This document shows, in pieces, positions 34,160 to 46,475 of a DNA stretch of 64,000 nt. Location of the stretch: assembly GCF_007655135.1 (NCBI RefSeq), contig NC_045127.1:26392199-26456198 (forward strand), read 5' to 3'. The position numbers were made by a program, and so were the translations under genes. The DNA is from Punica granatum (Eukaryota; Streptophyta; Magnoliopsida; Myrtales; Lythraceae). The notes under the pieces were generated by a model that saw only the letters and a list, made by a program, of their open reading frames with translations, had not been told where the DNA came from and did no database searches. Position 1 is the stretch's first letter, and every line of letters begins with the position of its first letter.

Positions 34160-34315
34160 TTTCCAAGCGACGTACACTGGGGCATCCCCGGTTGAAGTTC
34201 ACACTAGGACAACTTTTCCAAGCGACGTACACTAGGGCATCCCCGGTTGAAGTTCGGGCTAGCACAACCTCGGCAAGCGACGTACACTGGGGCCTCCCTG
34301 GTTGAAGTTAACCCC
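34160..34315 (+). repeat. 55-bp tandem array, three units
   Basis: GCGACGTACACT begins at 34167, 34222 and 34277, an exact 55-bp period, homologous to the five-unit array at 18262-18530 in E4. Confidence 0.9.
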
Positions 34316-34944
34316 GAGGTCCCCATAGTGGGTCACTCCAACAAATGACGTTAGAAAGCTCCTGGTCATTTGCGTCAAGACCAGGCCTCCTCCACAACAA
34401 GCACCAGGACAACCCCGGCCACTGATTCCTTAGGGCAATTTTGTATTTTCCTTCTAGACAATAGGGGAATTCACCTGAAGAGATTGCAAGGGCAAATGAC
34501 ACGAAGTTCGACTTCCGAATGCACAAGAATCAAACTACCAAGAAAGCCGACCCTCACAAAATAGGGCTAGCAACACGCAGCAAGTCTCCACGAGGCGAAG
34601 TACACCAAAGCGACTTCGACAATACAAAGTCGATGAGTTTCAAGCAAATCAAAGGGGCACAAAACAAACCTCAGCTACAAGAAAAAAATAACAAAGCGAA
34701 AAGAAGCGGGAAAAACCCGCCATTGAAGAGAGAGAGAAAAGATGGGGGAAAAACCCGCCAATTAACAAAACAAGGTACCGCTGAGATTTAAAACTCCAGC
34801 ACCGCCAATCCTGAGAAATCAACAAACCCCGATAAAAGGGAGCAACAAACACAACTCCTCGACGGAGACATAAAACAATGCACTCGGAGGTTGAATCCTT
34901 CGAAACGTTCGCCCTTGCAAACTCGAGAGATAAAAAAAATCAAG

Positions 34945-35105
34945 CCCGCTAGGTCGAAAACCCCTTTTGGGGCGGCCTAGGCAAAAGTTAGGGTAAAGAG
35001 AGGCATGATCGGAAACCCTTTGGGGCGGTCGTGGCAAAAGGAGAGCTCCTCCCCTTTAGGTTGAGAGGTGCGGCCCCGAGGTAGGTGATCGTAGCAAAAG
35101 GAGAG
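34945..35105 (+). repeat. Paired-stem modules shared with E7 3' UTR
   Basis: The units TAGGTCGAAAACCCC...GGGGCGGCCTAGGCAAAAGTTAGGG and TCGGAAACCC...GGGGCGGTCGTGGCAAAAGGAGAGC alternate. Each has self-complementary ends (TAGGTCG/CGGCCTA, AACCCC/GGGGC). E7 carries five at 52503-52800. Confidence 0.65.
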
Positions 35106-36547
35106 CGAAATGAGAGATAGATAAAATTGACCCCCTAGTCTCTCACACATCATGCGGACGAGGGATCCCCAAGTGGAAGTGGCCAGGTTTTCTATTCCAA
35201 CAAGATCCTCGATCGTCTCTCCAATACCATTCAACCGTCCAAGAGGGAACCTTCCTCAAGGACAGTGGGCAACTGAATACGCTATCCAAGCAGTTCAGTA
35301 CAGCCTAAACAACAGAAGGACGAAGGAAAATGGGGGTACATCTCGCTGCAAGCGTGAATCCGTGTATCCTTTTAGCTTGAGGCAACGTGCTTCCCAAGCT
35401 TTCTCTTTCCTCTTTGTCTTTGCATAACTCCAAATGGGTCACAGCCTCCCTTTAATAGGCTATCACAAAGTCGAAATCCCAGACATTCCTTTCCGGGATC
35501 TAGTCATAACGCTTTCGAAATGGTCAGACCGAGTCTAGCCAAATCTAAACAGAAATCCCCAAGCGGGTTACAAATGCAGCCGCCCTATGGTACCTTATTG
35601 AGAAGGGTCCAAAGTCAACGGGCGTGTCGAACGAACAATAGAGCTGCTAGGGCATCGTCGGGGACGTCTCGATATGCCCATACATGGCTAGCGGGAACCT
35701 CCGGAGGCCTTGCATCTAGGCCTCCAAGAAAGGGATCCATCTGCACTGTCAAAGCAAAATTCTTCACGGGTCGCTTAGGTGATTCGAAACTGAAGATCTG
35801 CATATTGCAATGACCTCTTATGCTTACCTGGGCCTATCTTGCATTTGCATTTCTCACGTGATTTACAAGTGATGTCAGGATTACAGGTATCGCATTTCAT
35901 GAACTATGACAGACTCTGATTCCCGGTCCCACGGGATACGTAGGCGCTCTGTCTTAGAGCTCGAGTCTCGCAATACAAGACGCCGACTTTCGGCGAACTT
36001 CTTGCAGGTCAAAGCATGACCGCCCAAGCAGTGGAGCTGGCCTCCGGCAAAACACAATCATTCCTCAGTAGCAAAGCCGATTTCCGGCAACCCAACAGGT
36101 AACCGCCTAGCGGCGAGCCTAGCTTTCGGCAGATCAAACACATCACTGCCACAGAGGTAAGGCTTCAGTGAAATGACTTCGTCCCAGCATCAACGCATGC
36201 CTCCGACAAATCAGTGCTCCTTGGAAGATGTCTCCCCAAGATCGATTCATATCTACTTCATGTGACGGGTGATAATCTCAACCCAAGAGGAGAATCTTCA
36301 GAGTAGTACTCGATGCACTCTGGTATCACAATCAGTTGGCTAGCAACGAAGCATTCTAACCACAACATCGATTGCAGCACAGACAAGCTTAGCGATGGAG
36401 GAATCACAATGATTCCTTCCACACCTTCCGCAACTCCCCAGTGTTTGCATTTATTTGCTGCACCTTTTCATTATCACAATGCACTTTTAATTGGTGTGCA
36501 TCTTCTCAGAAATGCAATGCACCTTACAACTCTTCGGGTCCGTCCGA

Positions 36548-36640
36548 CTAAATTTTTGCTCAGGGGTCCATCCCCTTCGGGTCCGTCCCGACTAAATTTC
36601 TGCTCAGGGGTCCGTCCCCTCGGGTCCATCCCGACTTTTA
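36548..36640 (+). repeat. 45-bp tandem array, about two units
   Basis: Two full copies and a partial one of TTTCTGCTCAGGGGTCCRTCCC. It corresponds to the three-unit array at 21309-21445. Confidence 0.8.
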
Positions 36641-36782
36641 CATTTTCTGCATCTGATGTAACAACCCCACATATCCAAAACAGGAGGGAGAAGATTGCTA
36701 TAGGAAGTTCCATATCGATCAGTGCTATCAAATTGGGGTACTTTTGAAGTCTTTGGCTGCATCCTCTACTCAAGCACGCAGT

Positions 36783-36796
36783 CAAAGAGGGATAAG
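36783..36796 (+). other. E6 polypurine tract
   Basis: CAAAGAGGGATAAG lies directly before the 3' LTR. It carries one change against the PPT of E4 and E7 (GGGG to GGGA). Confidence 0.7.
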
Positions 36797-36797
36797 C

Positions 36798-39700
36798 TGT
36801 CAGCACCCCATTTTGGCTCACCATTCCAAACAACGATATCAGCAATGGTCCAGACTATGACTTGAGCATGAATACAAAAAACGGCTCGGCAGAGCAAGAA
36901 ATCACTATTCATCCTCAAGTCGGCAAAATTGAGCAGATGACACAGGCATATGACAGAAGGATTCCTAGGGTCACCAAGAGGCAACAAAGTGACTAGAGAG
37001 CTCAACAATGTCCAAAACTGGCATTTCCAGTATACCACATGGATAGTCCTATTTTCCGATAGTTCGCTCGACCGTCGGAAGATAGCCAATATTGGATTTC
37101 AAAAATCCACATCAATGCCAAACAGATGAAAAGTGTCTTCAAACGCGTTTCGCAAATCATCTGCTCTATACAGAACAACTTTTCAGTGGAAGTCCAAAAA
37201 TGCCGGTTTCTTGGAGAAAAGTTAATTCCAAATATCAGATTCGGCCACGCCCCACAATCATTCAGAGCACGAGCAGTGCTTCAGACTGTCGCTTGGAAGC
37301 CATACAGACACCCCGAATAACTTCCGAGCGACAAAGCGGGCATACCACTCTTCAGAAGAGCATAAACGGAGATTGATCTGATGGAATAATGGCAAATGAA
37401 CTTGACCCTGTATTGCCCCAAAAACTCCAGCGAACAGACGCAATTGGGCAAATCAGACAGCAAAACCCTTCTCGGTTTCCCGAGTAACCTCCGAGGAGCA
37501 CAAAAGGCCATTTTCAGTGGAAATCCATATCCGGAGGTCCTCTTTGGGGAAACTTGACGCCGGATGCCTACCTTACACAGTGCTAGCCTTCTTAAGGGTC
37601 AAAGTAGAATCGTCGGAATGAATCACACAACTCATCTAGACCCCCCGAGCAGTGCTTTAAGGGTCTCATATGCACTTTTCATGTACTTAGAGGCTCAATC
37701 TCAATAAACAGAGATCACAGTGATCTCCGGATCGTCCAAGTAACTCAAAAAGCAATCTGAGAAATCCAGTTTCAACCTCCTAGGACATCTCCGGCTCCAT
37801 ATTTGCATTACCGGCTTAAGGGTCAAGTGCCCACGTAATTTGACAATTTATGTCAAAATGACCGACGTGGGATGCAGATACAAGATATGCTGTCAGAAGT
37901 GTGTAACCTCGCCCTGAATGTATAAAGGGAGCAAAACCGGCTTCCGAGCCTCATACAGACATTTGGCAATTTCTCACGGAAAATGCCAATCTCGGACTCA
38001 TTAAATCCGTTTCCTCGCGTATATCGATAATTCAACATTCAGTTCGAACCACGAGCTTCGAATGCGCCATCAATCGAGACCCGAACTTTTTCTCGGTTTC
38101 TCCTCTTCTGTTGTGGGACCCACCGGCTGCCCAAGGTGAGTCACCCCTTGCCCTAAAAGTTTCCGCTTCTTCTTCTTCAATGCAAGAAGCCAACTTGCAC
38201 TCTTGCATGAAAATATCCAAGAAGTTTGAAGACAACACTCAAGCCTTCATCAATGCTCATCAATGCTCTTGGCTCTTCCACATGAATGATACTTGGCTCA
38301 CATTCATCCTCATCCTCATTAAGTGGCCAAAATTTGCTAAGCATGGGGGTTAAGAGCACTTGCTTTTGCTAATTGTGTCATTAGTTTTGCCTAAATATTG
38401 CATATTTGTCATTAAGTTAATGACTTCTCTTCTTGCACACTCTCTCCAAGCGTTCTCCCTAAAAAAAAGCTCTCAACTCCATAGCCAAAACCAGCAAGCT
38501 TCAACACTTCAAAACCAAGAGAGAAAAACCGAAGAAAACCCGAAGAAAGCTTTGAGTTTCTAAAGTCGGAAGCCGATGTTCATCATCCCGACTTAAGTTC
38601 AAAAATTCTCAAACTCCATGGACCACATGTTTTGGACCCAAGAAGTTTATTTATGAACTTAGATTTTTGGTTTGAAGTCATGCTCATCATTTCAGGTTGA
38701 TTTATTCATTTCGGGCGAAGACCGTGCTATCGGGTGAACAGTACCCACGCATTGCCCCGCGCCTGCGCGCACGTCCGCCAGCCGCGCGCCCGAGCACCTT
38801 TCCGCGCTCCTGACCCCCTGCCGTGCCCGTGCATGCTCGCGCATACCTAGCCCCGCGCCCATCCTTGCCCGAACGTGCATCCTTTGCACCCGAGCACCCT
38901 TCCAAGCGTTCAACTGAGTCACCCGACTCACGAACACTTCCCCGACTCTTTCCTCGTATCCCGAGGCTAAGTAAATTACTCTTGACTTAGAGGAGTTAGG
39001 GCTTTTACATTTATTGCATGTTCATGGAGTTATATGATGCACAAAGCATGTTCACTTGCAAGACTTCATTTTTATGCATTTTTACATTATATCATGCATG
39101 TTTATCCTTGATTAGCATGTCAACATGTCGGGAAACACTTGGATCGTAGTTAAGAAGAACATCCCGGCCCGGGAAAGGCAAATAGCTCAGGGGTTACACT
39201 CCAAAGGAGGTGGCCGAATGCTCTCTTGCTCTTTTCGGGTAAGGAACGATCTTCTTGACCCGATCCAAGTTCGATTCCCGAGTTTCCTCGTGTTTTCCCG
39301 CATGCATGAAGTCGGTATTGTTTTATCGATTCCCTAAATAACTTGTTTGTGCATGTTTGCATTTTCGAATGTGTTATTCAAATCATGGCAATACTGACTT
39401 TCGTTTAATCATATCATTTATTGTGTTTGTTACTTGAGCATGCGAGAAATGATTCGAAACGAGCCAGGGAAAACTCATGGAACCCGATGAGGGCCATGAG
39501 GCCTCTCAGTTTTCTCCAAGGAGAATTGGCCGAGAGTCTCTTAGACTCGTACGGGTTGTACGAGGCTTCCTCTCCCCTTTTTGAGTCCGTTTTCAGATTT
39601 CGTGTAGTTTGCAATTTACATTATCGTCGCAATTTCGCATGTAAATGTCTTTCAAGCAAACATGCATAGATTCAAATATCAATGACTTATTTGAGTTCAT

Positions 39701-41301
39701 TCGGTTATGAGGGTATTTTTGGTTATTTGACCCAATTATCCTCGATCCATGTGAAATCATCTCGGTTATCGAATCACGAATCGTTTTCACAATTAATGCA
39801 TTCGGCAATAACCTTGAGCATTAATTCCACGAACGGGTTAATCGGGACACTCATACGATTAATTCATTCAATTTAAACAACTTTGTACGAACATGACATT
39901 AATTTGTAACTCGCGTCGACGAATTACAAAACGGTGTTAATGCCTTTTTCAAAACCCTCATACTTTCAAATTCGTATTGGGCTGTTACCCTTTTCTGAAA
40001 ACAAATTTTCAAATCCAGGGCAAGAACATCATTTTGTGATTTGGCATCATCTTAGCATCGTTTAAGATGTCAGTTGGGTATTCTGTATCAGAAATACAAT
40101 TACCTAACTAATCATTTCACTCGACCTAACCAATTGCTCGAAAATAGTTAGGTGGAACTCTAGGTTCCAATTCTAGAGTCAAAATACAAGTTTGGATCAA
40201 TTCAGTGGTAATTCCGTGTCACAACACCGAATCACTATAAAAGCAATCCACACACACACGAGATTTGACTCTCTCTGTCTAGTTCTCAAAACAAAGCCGA
40301 ATGTAAAATGTTTTGCATGATGCTTTGCTTAGCATATGGCATTTGCTTGCAAAAACACCCCTGGGTCAATAAACTTGCTAAGACACGTACATTTGATAGT
40401 AACAAACACGTTGTCTGTCATTAACATATTACGTGTTACCTTTCTGCATTTGTTTGCCATGCAGGTCGAGCTTGATCCCTAGGCCGAATAATATTAGGGT
40501 TCAATGCCCTAATCATCGATCACAGGGTCCAACGCCCTATTCAGTGAGAGCGTGCATTGAATTTCAGTTTTTCGGTGTTTCCCTAAACTCACGGTGAGTT
40601 AGACTGGAATAATAACTGAACGCGAGTCGACTGGAATTCGGCCATTTGTAATTTGTATTTATTGTTTTCGAGAGCATTGTAAGGATTTTTATTTTGTACA
40701 TTCATTCTGTAAGAATTCCAGTCGGTAAGCGAACGGTCCGAGAGTCGAATTAATCGAATTGGTTTAATGTTTGCCCAAAGGAAAGTAAATCCAAGAATTC
40801 GCGGTTCTGGTTCATGCAAGGATTCAGCCTCCATGGTTCGATGAACTGTCACGCAAGATTGTGAACCAATTTCCCGACATACGGGTTTACTTCTCTCTCG
40901 GCTTCTCAATCGACATCGTTGAGTTCACCGAATCTCCGGTATCAAAACGTGCGAGACGAGTGCAACTTAATTCAAGCGGTAAATAATATAACATGCAAGC
41001 CTAGCAAACCAAAGTACCGAAAGGGCGTGCGGTATATTGGCCCGCACGTAACATGAACCCCCGGACACGGATTTTCCGGTTCCGCACAGATCAATGCCTT
41101 AACAACAAACTAGGTGTTCCATACCCTTAGACCCGGGTAACTTATCCGCCCTCGACCTACGAGTCGTAAAATGATAAGTGACGACTCTTTCTCTCACGCG
41201 TGTTCGTCACGCTTTCCCATGGGAAGGTGGACACTCCTAAGCCGCGCGATCCAAAATCGCGCATGCGGGCCCCGACGAGAGTCCACATTTGGGTCCGTAC
41301 A
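36798..41301 (+). mobile_element. E6 3' LTR (4504 bp)
   Basis: It starts TGTCAGCACCCC and ends GGGTCCGTACA, followed by the right TATAC target copy (41302-41306). It is highly similar to the 5' LTR along its whole length, with scattered substitutions and a handful of indels, so E6 is a fairly young insertion. The donor-like GT at 38971-38972 is kept. The TATA region (about 38392) reads TAAATATTG. Confidence 0.95.
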
Positions 41302-41785
41302 TATACGACATTACTTGTAGGAAACTATGATGACCTCAAGTCAAAGGACCACTGCACCATAGTCACTATGAGATTTGCTAATGACAGTCACGTAATGACC
41401 CATGTAGCAGTCTCATGACGGGTTAGTTCAGTACACATTACTCCTAATGTATACCTGCAATGTGACTCGATGTCTCTACATCCATGACCTATGAGACTTG
41501 GTCATCAATCTACACCCACACTAGTCTAACCGCATTATCGTTGTCCTAATTAACGATAATACTTTGACTAGGGACATTTAGGAATAGTGTTAAGTCATTA
41601 TTGGATCTCACAATCAAGTCACACTGGATGTCTATTGAACCTACTATTCCAAGGACGTTATTGTGTAAAATTAATATTCAGCGCAACCCACACAATAACA
41701 TAAATGGCTCGTATTATAATGAAATATATTTCATATTATAGAATTGATGACAGATTGCCTCTAGGGCGTACACCAATTCCCAACA
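41302..41785 (-). mobile_element. Copia E5 3' LTR, start portion
   Basis: It matches the copia 5' LTR at about 47680-48160. The LTR edge is CCCAACA at 41785, i.e. TGTTGGG on the minus strand. Bases 41302-41306 are the right TATAC target copy of E6. Together with 26179-26435 this gives about 740 of the 1685 LTR bases; the rest is expected left of the window beyond E4. Confidence 0.95.
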
Positions 41786-41799
41786 ATCTCCCACTTGCA
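41786..41799 (-). other. Copia E5 polypurine tract
   Basis: The minus strand reads CAAGTGGGAGAT directly before the TGTTGGG LTR start, the typical PPT context of plant Ty1-copia elements. Confidence 0.88.
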
Positions 41800-41805
41800 C
41801 TGGAG

Positions 41806-43231
41806 CCAATCTGGCATATCCCTAATGCCCAAGGATCTAGTGTGAGCCTCGTGCTTGCACTGAGCAAGAGGCTTCGTAAATGGATCTGCGAGATTCTCAT
41901 CTATTGGTATTCTGCATATCTTCACATCTCCTCTGTCGACAATCTCGCGAATGAGATGGAAGCGCCTGAGTATATGTTTGGATCGCTGGTGAGACCTGGG
42001 TTCCTTAACCTACGCAATGGCTCCATTGTTATCACAATAGAGTTCCACTGGGTCTGCGATGCTAGGAACCACAGCAAGTTCTGTTAAGAACTTCTTGATC
42101 CAAACGGCCTCTTTTGCAGCGTTAGAGGCAGCGATATACTCGGCCTCTGTGGTAGAGTCGGCTACTGTCTCCTGCTTGGAACTCTTCCAACTCACAGCAC
42201 CTCCATTTAGGCAGAACACATACCCTGATTGCGATCTACTATCGTCCTTATCGGACTGGAAGCTAGCATCGGTGTAACCTCTTACAACGAGCTCTTCTTC
42301 GCCCCCATATACCAAGAACATCTCCTTCGTCCTTCGCAAGTACTTAACGATGTTCTTTACTGCGATCCAGTGTCTCTCACCTAGATCTGACTGGTACCGA
42401 CTCGTCAAGCTCAAAGTGTACGAGACATCAGGTCGAGTGCATAACATGACATACATGATGGATCCAATAGCTGATGCATATGGAATCCTATTCATGCGAT
42501 CCCTCTCCACCTGAGTAGAAGGACTCTGAGCCTTCGAAAGGCTTATGCCATGTAACATGGGCAGCGATCCTTTCTTAGAGTCCTGCATGCTAAAGTGCCG
42601 AAGTACTTTATCTACATTTGCACTCTGACTTAAGCTAAGCACTCTCTTGGATCTATCTCTATAGATCTTGATACCTAACACATAGGTAGCTTCGCCTAAG
42701 TCCTTCATGGAGAAACACATTCCCAACCAAGTCTTCACAGATTGTAGGGAAGGAATGTCATTCCCGATCAGAAGTATGTTGTCTACATACAACACAAGGA
42801 AGATCACTGCGCTCCCACTAACCTTCTTGTAAACACAGGGTTCATCTTCATTCTTAATGAAGCCAAACTCTTTCACTGCATCATCAAAGTGAAGATTCCA
42901 GCTCCTAGAAGTTTGCTTCAGTCCATAAATAGACCGTTGCAGCTTACAAACCTTTTCGGCACTTTGTGGATCGACAAAACCCTCAGGTTGTGTCATGTAC
43001 ACATCCTCGAGGAGCCTTCCATTCAAGAAAGCAGTTTTGACGTCCATCTGCCATATCTCATAGCCATAGTAAGCTGTAATTGCAAGCAAGATCCCGATAG
43101 ATTTAAACATAGCCACCGGGGAAAAGGTTTCATCATAGTCAACACCATGAACTTGTCTGAAACCTTTTCGCCACTAGTCGACCCTTAAAGGTAATCACAT
43201 TACCATCCATGTCTGTCTTCTTCTTGAAGAC
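41806..43231 (-). pseudogene. Copia E5 pol: reverse transcriptase and RNase H (broken)
   Basis: RT and RNase H copy the element's RNA into DNA. The minus strand from 43116 gives the RT core with QMDVKTAFLNG (first catalytic Asp), the KLQRSIYGLKQ region, and LYVDN at 42778-42789 where active enzymes have YVDD. The RNase H follows with GYTDAS, STTEAEY and LYCDNNGA, all acidic residues present, and ends at a TAG (42010-42012) where related proteins have Gln. The C-terminal tail (NNGAIA, then KEPRSHQRSKHI) continues to about 41806. Upstream, 43117-43231 has stops and a shifted frame. Motifs such as KYLRRTKEMFLVYGG suggest the Tork/Angela branch. The D-to-N change alone should abolish RT activity. 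Confidence 0.93.
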
Positions 43232-44299
43232 CTACTTACACCCAGTAGGTTTTACCCCTTCAAGTGGATCAACCAAAGTCCACACTTGGTTGGTGTACAT
43301 GGACTCCATCTCAAATCTCATGGCCTCCAACCATTTCTCGGAGTCTGGGCCTGTCACGGCTTCCGCATAGATTGTAGGCTTATCATTATCTTCGAGCAAT
43401 ACATCATTATCTTGAGTCACGAGAAATCCATATCTCTCGGGCTCATGACGTATCCTACCAGACCTACGAGGCTCCTGTGTCACCTGTGTAGAAGATTGTA
43501 CCACAACACCTTGTGGTTGTTCTGCGACCTTACCCGTCGACTGGTTAATGTCATTTTGTGGTAGAACTTCCCCAAGTCCTAATTTCCTCACACTTGTTCC
43601 TTTGAAGAGAAACTCTTTCTCAAGGAATATCGCAGTTCGAGTGACAAACACTTTGTCCTCGGTGGGGTTATAGAAATAGTATCCTCGTGTTTCTTTAGGA
43701 TACCCTACAAAATAATATTTATCCGATTTAGGACCAAGCTTTTCCGAAGACAATTTCTTCACGTAAGCTTCGCAACCCCATATCTTTAGAAAAGACATAT
43801 TGGGATGCCTCCCATATCACATCTCATATGGTGTCTTTCAACTAATTTCAACGGAGCATGGTTTAATATGATAGCCGCTGTCTGTAGAGCTTATTCCCAG
43901 AAGAAGTCCGTAAGTTCGCATGACTCATCAAAGACCGAACCATATCTAATAATGTTCGATTCCTCCTCTCAGCTACACCATTCCACTGTGGTGTACCAGG
44001 TGGAGTCAGTTGGGATAGAATCCCACACTGTCTAAGATAGTCAGCAAACTCATAGCTCAAATATTCACCTCCTCGATTTGATCGAAGAACTTTAATACTC
44101 TTACCCAACTGATTCTCCACTTCATTCTTAAGTTCCTTGAACTTTTCAAAGATTCGGATTTGTGTTTCATCAAATACACATATCTAAATCTACTGAAATC
44201 ATCAATAAATGTAATGAAGTAGAGATACCCACCTTTAGCAAGCTTGTTCACTGGTCCACATACATCGATATGTATGAGAGCCAGAAGATCACTAGCTCA
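43232..44299 (-). pseudogene. Copia E5 integrase (broken)
   Basis: Integrase inserts the DNA copy into the genome. The core starts in the frame at 44251 (TFIDDFSRF, first catalytic Asp). It shifts frame near 44130 to the stretch holding RSNRGGEY, where the second catalytic Asp is replaced by Asn (codon 44076-44078), then WNGVAERRNRT with the catalytic Glu. A second frameshift near 43830 leads to the C-terminal part 43798-43232 (VGYPKETRGYYFYNP) and the linker to RT, which ends in a stop at 43232-43234. Two frameshifts and a mutated active site mean it is inactive. Confidence 0.92.
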
Positions 44300-44907
44300 C
44301 TCACCCTTTCCAGTAAAGGGGGCCTTAGTCATTTTCGCCATTAAACAAGGTTCGCAAGTCTCGATTGATTCAAAATCAAACGAGTCTAGTAATCCATTCT
44401 TATGGAGTCTGGAGATGCGATTCTCGCTAATATGGCCTAAACGACAATGCCAGAGATAAGTCGGGTTCGAATCATTGGACTTGAGCCGTTTGGTTTCCAC
44501 GTTATAAACGGGCGTGTCTAGATCAAGAACATACAGACCATTACTGAAATGTGCACTGCCATAAAATACATCATCCATGTACATAGAACAACACTTGTTC
44601 TTGATAGTGAAACAAATCCCTTCTTGTCTAAACAAGAAACATATATTATATTTCTACTAATAGCAGGCACATAATAACAATCGTCAAGATCCAGTATAAG
44701 CCCAGTAGGCAAAGACAAGTGATAAGTTCTTACAGTTAATGCAGCAACCCTTGCTCCATTTCCAACTCGTAGGTCCACCTCGCCCTTTACCAATGATCTA
44801 CTGTTTCTTAGATCCTGCACATTTCCACAAATGTGAGCACCACACTCAGTATCTAATACCCAAGATGTAGAAGCAGTAGATACATTGATCTCTATAACAT
44901 GGATACC
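44297..44907 (-). pseudogene. Copia E5 protease and integrase zinc-binding domain (broken)
   Basis: The aspartic protease matures the polyprotein. On the minus strand WVLDTECGAHIC (active-site codons 44845-44853) has DTE where active enzymes have DTG or DSG. The frame continues to CYYVPAISRNI, then shifts near 44630 into the zinc-binding region, with WHCRLGHI and CEPC providing the HHCC ligands, and FTGKGE before a TGA at 44297-44299, a site where an Arg CGA codon is expected. It lies in frame with gag, separated by one TAA (44908-44910). Confidence 0.9.
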
Positions 44908-45745
44908 TTAAGTGGAAGTCTCACTTCCCTTCTTCTTCTTCAACTCCTCCAGGTATACCTTGCAATTCCGCTTCCAGTGGACACGGTTGCCACAGTAGAA
45001 GCAGCAATCATCCTTTGCCACTTTGGCCTTGGTCTTCAATGCACCCAAGTCACACTTGGATGCGCCCTTAGCCTTCTTGCCTTTCTTCTTGCCTTTGCCC
45101 TTTTTCTTGGTCCCTTGGACCATCAGAACAGGTGTCCCTTTGCTGAAATCCTGCTCAGTTGTTCGCAACATGCCAAGCAGTTCAGGCAATGGTTTGTTAT
45201 AGTAATTCATATTATAGTTCATGACGAACTGACTATAACTGTTGGGCAACGACTGCAGAATTAAATCTGTGGTCAACTCTTGACCTAGAGGAAATCCTTG
45301 TCATCCCAAAGTTTCCACGTACCCAATCATATTGAGTACATGAGGACCTACCGGACTGCCCTCAGTCAACTTTGCCTGAAAAAGTGTCTTCGATACGTTG
45401 AACCACTCATGCCGGGCCTGTTCTTGATAGAGCCGCCTGAGATGTACGATCATATCGTACACCCCCATGTGCTCGTGTTGCTTCTGAAGCTCTGGATCCA
45501 TGGTGGCTAGCATGAGACATCCAACGCTCATGGCATCATCTTGATGCATCCTATAAGCATCTCTCTTAGCTCGGGTGGCATTGTCAGGCGGTGGCGCAGG
45601 AAGAGGTTGCTCCAAGACATATAACTTTTTCTCCTGAGTGAGAACGATTCTCAAGTTACGGTACCAATCCAAGAAATTATTCCCGGATAGTTTTTCCTTA
45701 TCAAGGATTGATTGCAAATAGAAGGCACTAGATGTGTTTACTGCA
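44908..45745 (-). pseudogene. Copia E5 gag (one internal stop)
   Basis: Gag forms the virus-like particle that packages the element RNA. The frame reads from about SAFYLQSILDKEKL (45729), through LDWYRNLRIVL and the predicted helical body, to a TGA at 45301-45303. It continues in the same frame with a Lys-rich stretch and the zinc knuckle CFYCGNRVHWKRNC (a CCHC box), ending at TAA 44908-44910. No ATG sits at the expected start; the codons before SAF read VNTS, so the start has probably mutated. The leader between gag and PBS (about 45746-46460) holds no recognisable gene. Confidence 0.9.
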
Positions 45746-46460
45746 ATGGAAACTACCACAGAAATACACAGAATAAGTATAATGACATAACAATATTTAA
45801 TGAGAACTTTATTAAATATTGCTCCCACTATTTTTATCAAATCAATGACCCTCACCATTGATTCGGAGAATCTCATTCTCATAGCGGTACAAGATCCATA
45901 TTTCACCAAGTTCTGAGTCAGCGAGGGCTGAGAATCCCAGAACTGGCTATTTAGGTAGAGAACCCTCTTTCCCAATTGCATCACATGCAACGCTTGGTTA
46001 GTTGGGTGAATAACACCTTATTCCAATCTACCTTGTAGATTGATGCCCAACTCCTTGCCTCTGAACTCCTAATCCTATTAGGCTTGCTCAGTTAAGTCCG
46101 ACCCATCGGTAAACACCACGCCTTACCAGGATAGATGAGGGCACCCTGCGAGGGCTAGGTCTACACACTCATCATTCTTGGTCTTGACGAGCGTTACACG
46201 ATGGAAGGCTATGGACTTAATAATATTATTGAGGGATTTTAACAAAACTTAAATCGATCTCACCATATACTATTATGTAACCATTACTTAATAGTTCCTA
46301 GGTATAACAATTATACCACTAACAGTCATGCAAGTACAACCATTATGCTAACACAACTATAGTCTAGCCAAGGTCTAACAGTCATGCTAGCACCAAGCAC
46401 ACATGTAACAAGCATAAAATCCTATTTCATGCTTCTATCTACTCAAATTCTAACTAGCTA

Positions 46461-46473
46461 GGCTTTGATACCA
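46461..46473 (-). other. Copia E5 primer binding site (initiator tRNA-Met)
   Basis: The minus strand reads TGGTATCAAAGCC, two bases after the 5' LTR end. It differs by one base from the common plant copia PBS TGGTATCAGAGC. Confidence 0.9.
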
Positions 46474-46475
46474 AT

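Larger units (their letters stand above)
30902..36797 (+). mobile_element. E6 interior (5.9 kb, non-coding)
   Basis: It is bounded by the PBS and PPT of a structurally complete element, yet no frame shows gag, protease, RT, RNase H or integrase similarity. It is the same plan as the E4 interior: 110-bp array (seven units), acceptor-like site, hairpin array, open stretch 33677-33985, 55-bp array (three units), paired-stem modules (34945-35105), 45-bp array, PPT. The last 1.9 kb is related to the 3' UTR of coding element E7 (52500-53850). The stretches 30925-31590 and 35110-36540 hold nothing beyond similarity to E4 and E7. Confidence 0.9.

Noticed and set aside
41704..42277. Plus-strand frames over the copia 3' end
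   Set aside because: They are the antisense of RNase H; the true reading direction is minus, with recognisable motifs.
45746..45990. Hydrophobic N-terminal extension of the copia gag frame
   Set aside because: Gag similarity starts at about 45729. The upstream part is leader read-through and contains no expected domain, so I do not call a membrane or envelope protein.
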